12,781 bases of DNA, taken from contig DEKX01000042.1 of NCBI GenBank assembly GCA_002354095.1, positions 36,878 through 49,658 on the forward strand, written 5' to 3'. Made by a program: the position numbers and the translations under genes. Shown here in pieces: positions 7,192 to 12,781 of this stretch (position 1 is the first letter of the stretch; every line of letters starts with the position of its first letter). The notes beneath the pieces were generated by a model. It saw only the letters and a list, made by a program, of their open reading frames with translations. It was not told where the DNA came from and searched no databases. This DNA is from Prevotella sp. UBA2711. Its GTDB lineage: Bacteria; Bacteroidota; Bacteroidia; Bacteroidales; Bacteroidaceae.

Positions 7192-7576
7192 CGTGTTTCG
7201 TGCCACCACACTTCGTGCGCAGCACACTTTCCCTATTTCCGATGGGGAAAAGGTGAAGTATAATGCCATGATACAGATGCCTAATGCCTATATCAGTGGC
7301 GTTTGTGTTCTTCTCAACGACTGTGGTGTGATTAAGGGATGCATGTTCAATGAATTTGGTATTACTATGCTTGATTTCTCTTTCAGTCCAGACAAGCAGA
7401 AAGTGAAACTGCATCATGTCATTAAGATGATGGATAAGTGGTATATCAAACGTGTACTCCGTAAAGACTTAGTTCTGTTGATGTCCTCACTGCAAAAAGG
7501 AGAGTCAGAATATTTTAATGAGCGCCGAAAAATAACCTATCAATTTATTCCTATACCTTATGAAATTGTTGAATAG
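7154..7576 (+). CDS. Exported protein of unknown function
   Basis: Not recognised with confidence. The best start is the ATG at 7154, giving 140 residues that begin with a signal peptide (MRGLLTTFLIFISVFRATTLRAQ, likely cut after the Ala). An upstream in-frame ATG at 7112 would put 14 polar residues before it. There is no Cys after the cleavage site, so no lipobox. The mature part looks beta-rich: it has an ISGVCVLLNDCGVIKGCMFN stretch with three Cys, then FGITMLDFSF, a basic segment KQKVKLHHVIKMMDKWYIKR, and a short C-terminal tail. Size, export and position directly after lolA-like DNA suggest a role like the small LolB-like or DUF3261 envelope proteins of aryl polyene clusters, but that is a guess from context. 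It overlaps the LolA gene by 38 nt and the next gene by 17 nt. Confidence 0.7.
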   Translation: MRGLLTTFLIFISVFRATTLRAQHTFPISDGEKVKYNAMIQMPNAYISGVCVLLNDCGVIKGCMFNEFGITMLDFSFSPDKQKVKLHHVIKMMDKWYIKRVLRKDLVLLMSSLQKGESEYFNERRKITYQFIPIPYEIVE

Positions 7577-7943
7577 CCTCTATCATATATTATCGAAGGA
7601 CATGTCAGAAATATCCTTCAGTTATGACATTCATTTGGATGCCACTCATTTTATATATCAAGCTCACTTTCCAGGGAACCCCATTACTCCAGGTGTGTGT
7701 ATTATCCAAATAGCTAAAGAATTGATGGAGGAACACTACCAACAGCAATTTAGAATACAAAAAGTTCTAAATGTGAAATTCTTAAATGTTATATCACCTA
7801 TAGATACACCTAGCATCGTTTGTAAATATACAAAAATAAGCTCAGACCAAATGGCTCAAACCTGTAAAGCACAGGTTCAGTTTCTTTCAGGAGAAACCTT
7901 AATGGGAAAATTATCATTTATATGTAAGATTAATGGAAGATAA
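7560..7943 (+). CDS. Hotdog-fold 3-hydroxyacyl-ACP dehydratase, ApeI-like (keeps His, lacks Glu)
   Basis: 127 residues of FabZ-type hotdog fold. AHFPGNPITPGVCIIQIAKE (35-54) is the canonical 'GHFPGxPvxPGV' active-site loop and central helix. His36 corresponds to the catalytic His of FabZ. Exactly 14 residues on, where FabZ has its catalytic Glu (His54/Glu68 spacing), this protein has Gln50. This matches the ApeI branch of aryl polyene dehydratases. It should remove water from 3-hydroxyacyl-ACP in each polyene cycle, and the pattern suggests that it works as a heteromer with the product of 1609-2067. The ATG at 7560 lies inside the preceding gene (17-nt overlap), and the next gene starts 11 nt before its stop. 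Confidence is high for the family; the heteromer is inference. Confidence 0.85.
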   Translation: MKLLNSLYHILSKDMSEISFSYDIHLDATHFIYQAHFPGNPITPGVCIIQIAKELMEEHYQQQFRIQKVLNVKFLNVISPIDTPSIVCKYTKISSDQMAQTCKAQVQFLSGETLMGKLSFICKINGR

Positions 7944-9435
7944 CCAAGAGAAACAGCGAAAATTATTACACGACAGGGGCATTTGTGTCGTGATACCCAC
8001 TTACAATAATGGTGGTACTATAGCTATGGTTGTCCGTGAAACGCTCAAAGAGATAAGTGATGTTATTGTAGTGAATGACGGATCCACTGACGATACGTCA
8101 AAGATACTTCATTCTATAGAGGGAATAGCAATAGTTGAATATACTAAAAATCGAGGAAAGGGATATGCATTAAGAAAAGGCTTTGAATGCGCTTTAGAAA
8201 TGGGGTTCTCTTATGCTATCACACTGGATGGAGACGGTCAGCACTATCCGAGTGACATTGCTCTTTTCCTTAAGGAAAATCAAAAACATCCAGGTGCTCT
8301 GATTATAGGTTCTCGTCAGTTAATTGGAGTTCAGCGTTCGAAAGGCAGTAGTTTTGCCAATCAGTTCTCTAACTTTTGGTTTTACATACAAACAGGTCGT
8401 CGATTGGCTGACACGCAAACAGGTTATCGCTTGTATCCATTGAAAAAACTTCATGGGCTTAGATTGCTTACTTCTCGCTATGAGGCAGAACTCGAACTCA
8501 TAGTGTTTGCCTCATGGCATGGAGTTGAAATAGTCCCTATAGACATAAGAGTCTATTATCCGCCTCAGGAACAGCGTGTCAGTCATTTCCGCCCAGGAAA
8601 AGACTTCGCCAGGATCAGCGTTTTAAATATGGTATTATGTTTTCTGGCCGTTGTGTATGGGCTACCTTTACGTGTTTATCGTGGGATAGCTAACGTCTTG
8701 AGAACGGTTTACTCATTGCTGTTTGTCTTGTTGGCCTGTTTCTGTGTGATTACACCTTCCGTATGGCTTTATGTCAAGGTTGGTAGAATGACGGAACGTA
8801 AGCGCAGAAATCTTCATAAATTGATTTATCATGCTTCAAGGTTCGTGATGTTACATCATGGAATACCAGGAACGACCTTTAACTATAAGTGCTCCAATAA
8901 AGTAAACTTTTCAAAACCTTCTGTAGTCATTTGCAATCACCAGTCCCATTTGGATTTGGCATGTCAACTTAGTCTTACCCCCAATATTGTTTTTTTGACC
9001 AACCAATGGGTCTGGAACAATCCACTTTACGGGCTGATGATACGTCATGCAGAATTCTATCCTGTAGCAGAAGGAATCGATGAATTAATGCCTAAATTGC
9101 AATCATTGGTTAAAAGGGGATACAGCATAGCCATCTATCCAGAAGGTACTCGTTCCAAAGATTGCAAGATAGGGCGTTTCCACAAGGGTGCCTTCTATGT
9201 GGCAGAGCAATTAGGGCTTGAGATTATCCCGATGTACCTGTATGGTCCTGGCAGGATTCTTCCTAAAAAAACCTACCACTTACGCAAAGGACCAATTTAC
9301 TTGGAAGTAGGAGATCCCATCAAACGTGAACAGTTAGAGGCTGTCGGTGATGTTAAGGCGCAGGCATCCTCGATGAGAAAGGCATATATTGCTAAGTATG
9401 AAACAATAGCCAATCAAATAGAGAAAGATGTCTAA
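7933..9435 (+). CDS. Bifunctional glycosyltransferase family 2 - LPLAT acyltransferase fusion
   Basis: 500 residues in two domains. Residues about 15-230 are a GT-A family 2 glycosyltransferase: CVVIPTYNNG (18-27), VIVVNDGSTDD, GKGYALRKG, and the metal/nucleotide-sugar motif LDGDGQH (Asp99, Asp101), resembling polyprenyl-phosphate or dolichol-phosphate sugar transferases. A hydrophobic stretch (about 232-280) should anchor the protein in the inner membrane. Residues about 310-490 are a PlsC-type acyltransferase with NHQSHLD (His336, Asp341: the HX4D motif) and YPEGTRSKD (Glu404). The same two-domain order is known in aryl polyene clusters, where it is proposed to glycosylate the acyl product and acylate a lipid acceptor. 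The overlap with the next gene is 8 nt. Both active sites look intact; sugar and acceptor are unknown. Confidence 0.92.
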   Translation: MEDNQEKQRKLLHDRGICVVIPTYNNGGTIAMVVRETLKEISDVIVVNDGSTDDTSKILHSIEGIAIVEYTKNRGKGYALRKGFECALEMGFSYAITLDGDGQHYPSDIALFLKENQKHPGALIIGSRQLIGVQRSKGSSFANQFSNFWFYIQTGRRLADTQTGYRLYPLKKLHGLRLLTSRYEAELELIVFASWHGVEIVPIDIRVYYPPQEQRVSHFRPGKDFARISVLNMVLCFLAVVYGLPLRVYRGIANVLRTVYSLLFVLLACFCVITPSVWLYVKVGRMTERKRRNLHKLIYHASRFVMLHHGIPGTTFNYKCSNKVNFSKPSVVICNHQSHLDLACQLSLTPNIVFLTNQWVWNNPLYGLMIRHAEFYPVAEGIDELMPKLQSLVKRGYSIAIYPEGTRSKDCKIGRFHKGAFYVAEQLGLEIIPMYLYGPGRILPKKTYHLRKGPIYLEVGDPIKREQLEAVGDVKAQASSMRKAYIAKYETIANQIEKDV

Positions 9436-10921
9436 AAAAGTTATCATCATAGGAAGTGGCCTCGGAGGATTGTCCTGCGGAGTGATACTGGCAAAGAACG
9501 GATACGATGTAACTGTTCTTGAACAAGCTTCACAGATAGGTGGCTGCTTACAATGTTTTACACGTTACGGTGCAAAGTTTGAAACGGGTATGCATTTTGT
9601 TGGCAGCGCATCTAAAGGGCAGACATTAGATCGTTTGATGACTTATTTGGAGATAGATAAAGATGTGGAGTTAAGCAAATTGGACGAAACTGGCTATGAT
9701 GTAGTTTCTTTGTTAGGCCAAAAGTATAAATTTGCCAACGGACGTGAACCGTTTATCGAACAAATGGCAGAATACTTTCCCAAACAGCGTGATCATCTTC
9801 TTGCATACTATAATCTTGTAGAGAAAGTAGCTGGAGCTTCATCGCTACATTCGTTAAAATATGCAGAGTCTGATGCCGCTGTCAATATGGAATATCAGTT
9901 AAGGTCAATAAACGATGTGGTTGAGGAAGTGATTACGGATCCTCTCTTGGCAAAAGTGTTGGTAGGAAATCTGCCACTTTATGCTGCAGAACGGGACAAA
10001 ACTCCATTTTCTACACATGCTTTTATTATGGACTTTTATAATCAAAGTGCCTATAGGTTTGTTGGGGGTAGTGATTCTGTAGCCAAATCTATGGTTGCTA
10101 CCATCGAGAAATATGGAGGGACGGTTAAAAGAAATGTCAAAGTAACCCAAATAGTATGTGATGAGGCACGGGCAATAGGTGTAAACACAGACAAGGACGT
10201 TTTCTATTCAGGTGATTATGTCATTTCAGATGCGCATCCTATGAGAACGTTGGAACTCGTGGATTCAAAACTTATTCGCCCTGCGTTCCGTAATAGGATC
10301 AATTCTATACCACAAACCATTGGCGGCTTTTCGGTTTATTTGGAGTTTAAGGAGAATACCGTGCCATACATGAACTATAACTATTATGGCTATAACACTG
10401 ATTCTCCATGGGGGTGTGAGAATTATGATGAAGCATCATGGCCAAAAGGATTTCTATACATGCATTTTTGCGAATCCAGAACTCCTGCTTATGCGAAGAC
10501 AGGGGTTATACTTTCTTACATGAGTATGAAAGAAGTCGAAAAATGGAAAGGGAGTCAAATCGGGCATAGAGGAGTAGATTATGAGAATTTTAAAGCTTAT
10601 AAGACACAAAAACTTCTGGAATCACTGTACAAACATTTTCCAGAGGTCAGTGGATGTGTAAAAAGGACTTATAGTTCAACGCCGCTTACCTATTTCGATT
10701 ATACAGGTTCAGAAGGTGGCTCCATGTATGGAATAGCAAAGGATATCAATTTAGGGGTGGCATGTCGTGTACCTCATAGAACTAAAATACCAAACGTATT
10801 TCAGACGGGTCAGAATATTAATTCGCATGGGATGTTGGGTGTGTTAGTGGGAACTATCGTCACTTGTAGCGAATTGCTGTCAGCACAGAAAATCTATCAA
10901 CAAATAATTGACTGCAAATGA
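9428..10921 (+). CDS. Phytoene desaturase/CrtISO/RetSat-like FAD oxidoreductase, copy 1
   Basis: 497 residues. The N-terminal dinucleotide-binding motif is IIIGSGLGGLSCGVILAKNG, with the acidic end VTVLEQ and a following GG (QIGGC), as in FAD-binding amine-oxidase/CrtI-fold proteins. KFETGMHFVG (about 55-64) matches the 'EFDTGIHYxG' signature of retinol saturases and carotenoid isomerases more closely than CrtI desaturases. RFVGGSDSVAKSMV (mid) and the C-terminal FQTGQNINSHGMLGV flavin-contact segment complete the fold. Such enzymes reduce, desaturate or isomerise polyene C=C bonds, so this one probably acts on the polyene chain after assembly. Direction (reduction versus isomerisation) cannot be told. 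It overlaps its tandem paralogue by the ATGA at 10918-10921. Confidence 0.86.
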   Translation: MSKKVIIIGSGLGGLSCGVILAKNGYDVTVLEQASQIGGCLQCFTRYGAKFETGMHFVGSASKGQTLDRLMTYLEIDKDVELSKLDETGYDVVSLLGQKYKFANGREPFIEQMAEYFPKQRDHLLAYYNLVEKVAGASSLHSLKYAESDAAVNMEYQLRSINDVVEEVITDPLLAKVLVGNLPLYAAERDKTPFSTHAFIMDFYNQSAYRFVGGSDSVAKSMVATIEKYGGTVKRNVKVTQIVCDEARAIGVNTDKDVFYSGDYVISDAHPMRTLELVDSKLIRPAFRNRINSIPQTIGGFSVYLEFKENTVPYMNYNYYGYNTDSPWGCENYDEASWPKGFLYMHFCESRTPAYAKTGVILSYMSMKEVEKWKGSQIGHRGVDYENFKAYKTQKLLESLYKHFPEVSGCVKRTYSSTPLTYFDYTGSEGGSMYGIAKDINLGVACRVPHRTKIPNVFQTGQNINSHGMLGVLVGTIVTCSELLSAQKIYQQIIDCK

Positions 10922-12429
10922 TGGGAAAGACTGTAGTAATAATAGGTGCAGGCTTAGGAGGGTTGTTCACAGGAGCAATTCTTGCAAAAGAAGGACTTTC
11001 TGTTAAAGTTCTGGAGAAAAACCATGCAATTGGGGGAGGTCTTCAGACTTTTAAGCGTTTTGGTGAAGATTTTGATACGGGAATGCATATCTTGGGAGGT
11101 ATGCAGGAAGGTGGTAATGTCAGACACATCTGTAGGTACTTAGGGATATTTGATCAGATTAAGTTGAAAGATGTTGATGATGATTGTACCGATAAGTTGT
11201 ATTTTTCCGAAGATAAGACTTTTTATACAATAGGTAAAGGGCGCGAAGGATTTGTTACTTCGCTTTCAAAGAGTTTTCCAGAAGAGAAAGATAATCTGTA
11301 TAAATATGTTGATGCCTTGTTTAATCTAACGGACAAGGTAGATTTGTTTAATCTTCGACCGTCTCAAGGACAGTTAAGCCTCTATGCTGGCTCCAACGAA
11401 TTTCTTATTCCTGCCAACGCATTTATTGCGCAATACACAAAGAATAAGAGGTTACAGAGTGTATTAGCATATATGAATCCTCTTTATGGTGGGGTGAAGG
11501 ACAAAACTCCTGCATACATACATGCTATAATTAGCAGCCTATATATAAAGGGGGCAAGTAGATTTGTTGATGGTAGTAGTCATTTTGCCGACTTGTTAGC
11601 CAAAGTAATAACTGATAATGGGGGAGAGATATATGTAAATGATGGAGTTGAAAGAATTGAAATAAAAGACAAGCTTGTTCATTGCATTAAGACCAAGAGT
11701 GGGAAAGTTCTGAAAGCTGACTATTATATCTCTGCCATCCATCCCTGCACGATGTTTGGGCTAATGGATACAAAGGCATTTCCCAAAGCGTATGTGAATC
11801 GACTCAACTCAATTCCGAACGCTCATTCAGCATTTTCACTATATATCAAGGTTAAAGATCATTCTTTTCCATACATTAATCATTCTGAATATTATATGAC
11901 CCAATATGATGAGATATGGAATTGCAGTCGAGACGATAGACCTTGGCCATTGGGATTTCTGTTTATGACTCCTCCGGTATCTGATCAAGATGCGTATGCA
12001 AGAAAAGTTCTTGTAACAGCCCCCATGCCCTATTCCTTAACGCTCCCGTGGGAAAACACAAAAGTAGGATGCAGGGGGGAAAATTATGAAAAGTGGAAAG
12101 AGGAGAGAACACAGGAGCTTTTAAAACTAATAGAGGAACTGCATCCGGGATTCTCAAAATGTATAGACAAAATAGAATCATCTTCTCCATTAACGATAAG
12201 AGATTATTATGGGGTAAAGCAGGGCAGTATTTGTGGATTTAGTAAAGACTGTAACAATATTGCATTATCACAGGTGCCTGTCGTGACCAAGATTAAGAAT
12301 CTGTTCTTGACAGGACAAAATAACAATCTTCATGGTATTTGCGGAGTTCCTCTGACAGCAATAAATACATGCGAAGCAATATTAGGTGCAAACTATGTAA
12401 TCAACAAGATAAATTTATGCAAAGGTTAG
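10918..12429 (+). CDS. Phytoene desaturase/CrtISO/RetSat-like FAD oxidoreductase, copy 2
   Basis: 503 residues; ATG at 10918 in an ATGA overlap, with a second ATG at 10921 in frame (MGKTVVIIGAG). It has the same layout as copy 1: VVIIGAGLGGLFTGAILAKE, VKVLEKNHAIGGGLQTF, DFDTGMHILG (the RetSat/CrtISO motif), SRFVDGSSHFADLL, and the C-terminal FLTGQNNNLHGICGVPLTA. The two are clear paralogues, alike along the whole length but well diverged, so the duplication is old or the copies have separate roles, for example successive double bonds or a heterodimer. By eye this gene is a little more AT-rich than those upstream, perhaps reflecting different ancestry; not quantified. Substrate is inferred from the polyene context only. 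The next gene starts inside its last 13 nt. Confidence 0.85.
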   Translation: MMGKTVVIIGAGLGGLFTGAILAKEGLSVKVLEKNHAIGGGLQTFKRFGEDFDTGMHILGGMQEGGNVRHICRYLGIFDQIKLKDVDDDCTDKLYFSEDKTFYTIGKGREGFVTSLSKSFPEEKDNLYKYVDALFNLTDKVDLFNLRPSQGQLSLYAGSNEFLIPANAFIAQYTKNKRLQSVLAYMNPLYGGVKDKTPAYIHAIISSLYIKGASRFVDGSSHFADLLAKVITDNGGEIYVNDGVERIEIKDKLVHCIKTKSGKVLKADYYISAIHPCTMFGLMDTKAFPKAYVNRLNSIPNAHSAFSLYIKVKDHSFPYINHSEYYMTQYDEIWNCSRDDRPWPLGFLFMTPPVSDQDAYARKVLVTAPMPYSLTLPWENTKVGCRGENYEKWKEERTQELLKLIEELHPGFSKCIDKIESSSPLTIRDYYGVKQGSICGFSKDCNNIALSQVPVVTKIKNLFLTGQNNNLHGICGVPLTAINTCEAILGANYVINKINLCKG

Positions 12430-12781
12430 TCAATATCATCCTGTTTGTTCTACTTTCAGCAAGCATACATTCTCAAGTCAATATTTGGGAAGGTACTTCA
12501 TGCAAAAAGACCGTTCTGCTGTCTCCTTATATTGTAGAAGGTGTGGACAATATTGGGGCCGTGGTGTGTCCGGGTGGGAGCTATTTCTGGCATGACAGCG
12601 ATACCGAGGGGCATGAGGTTGGACGATGGCTTCAGTCAAAGGGAATATCTGCTTTCGTTTTGTACTATCGGACAGCTTATGTTCCTGCCTTTTTGTTGCA
12701 TTATCGACTTTTGTTTCGAGGCAATCGTTACCCTGATCCTCAGGATGATTTGCTACAAGCATTGCGCTATATAAGAAATCA
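12417..12781 (+). CDS. Secreted alpha/beta-hydrolase (esterase-like), 3'-truncated
   Basis: The frame stays open from the ATG at 12417 to the window end, giving 121 residues with no stop. It starts with a signal peptide (MQRLVNIILFVLLSASIHS, cut before QVNIW). The mature part shows the start of an alpha/beta-hydrolase fold of the BD-FAE / acetyl-xylan-esterase type: strand IGAVVCPGGSYFWHD with the oxyanion-hole PGGSY, the helix EGHEVGRWLQSKGI, then SAFVLYYR, and a PDPQDDLLQALRYIR helix ahead of the expected nucleophile elbow, which lies beyond the window. The start overlaps the preceding gene by 13 nt, so it belongs to the same operon. It may hydrolyse or transfer an ester in the periplasm or at the outer membrane. 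Substrate unknown. Confidence 0.8.
   Translation, partial: MQRLVNIILFVLLSASIHSQVNIWEGTSCKKTVLLSPYIVEGVDNIGAVVCPGGSYFWHDSDTEGHEVGRWLQSKGISAFVLYYRTAYVPAFLLHYRLLFRGNRYPDPQDDLLQALRYIRN

Noticed and set aside
9428..12429. Carotenoid biosynthesis locus
   Set aside because: The FAD oxidoreductases resemble carotenoid enzymes, but no phytoene synthase, prenyl-transferase or cyclase is present, while ACPs, ketosynthases and dehydratases surround them.
12541..12774. Forward ORF near the right end
   Set aside because: The overlapping frame from 12417 has a signal peptide and alpha/beta-hydrolase motifs; this ORF is its shadow.
1..12781. Ordinary fatty-acid synthesis (fab) cluster
   Set aside because: Dehydratases with split catalytic residues, ketosynthase fusions, LolA, GT2-LPLAT and a methyltransferase are not part of housekeeping fab operons.
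1..12781. CRISPR arrays, tRNA/rRNA genes, insertion sequences, long repeats
   Set aside because: None seen: coding density is nearly complete, with no transposase motifs, terminal repeats or spaced direct repeats.

Overview
The window looks like a stretch of a Bacteroidota chromosome, probably Bacteroidales (Prevotella- or Bacteroides-like). The grounds are AT-leaning coding DNA, AT-rich start regions without strong Shine-Dalgarno sequences, and a gene set typical of the aryl polyene (APE) / flexirubin type II polyketide loci of that phylum. Genus is a guess; there is no rRNA or other marker.

All 15 genes lie on the + strand. The largest gap is 24 nt and most junctions overlap or nearly touch, so the window reads as the interior of one long operon running off both ends. 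In order: the C-terminal part of an O-methyltransferase-like protein (1-453); ACP 1 (478-720); an LpxL-like acyltransferase (728-1609); an ApeP-like hotdog dehydratase (1609-2067); a 4HBT/YbgC-type thioesterase (2071-2490); ketosynthase 1 (2503-4182); ACP 2 (4185-4442); ketosynthase 2 (4452-6227); an ArnE/F-like four-helix membrane protein (6215-6568); a LolA-like carrier (6571-7191); an unrecognised exported protein (7154-7576); an ApeI-like hotdog dehydratase (7560-7943); a glycosyltransferase 2 - acyltransferase fusion (7933-9435); two tandem RetSat/CrtISO-like FAD oxidoreductases (9428-10921 and 10918-12429); and the 5' part of a secreted alpha/beta-hydrolase (12417 to the end).

Inferred working model: the ACPs carry the chain, the ketosynthases extend it, the dehydratase pair creates the conjugated double bonds, and the thioesterase may release or edit it. 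The methyltransferase and FAD enzymes may tailor the chromophore, and the acyltransferases and glycosyltransferase attach it to a lipid or sugar. The LolA-like carrier, small membrane protein and exported proteins would move the lipid-like product to the outer membrane. A ketoreductase, starter-acid ligase, aromatic ammonia-lyase and MMPL-type exporter, usual partners in such loci, are not in the window and may lie outside it.

The most distinctive points are: (i) both ketosynthases are fused to a C-terminal half-ketosynthase domain without the nucleophilic Cys; (ii) the two dehydratases have complementary halves of the FabZ catalytic dyad, one keeping Glu and the other His; and (iii) a tandem pair of FAD enzymes with retinol-saturase/carotenoid-isomerase motifs sits in a polyene locus.
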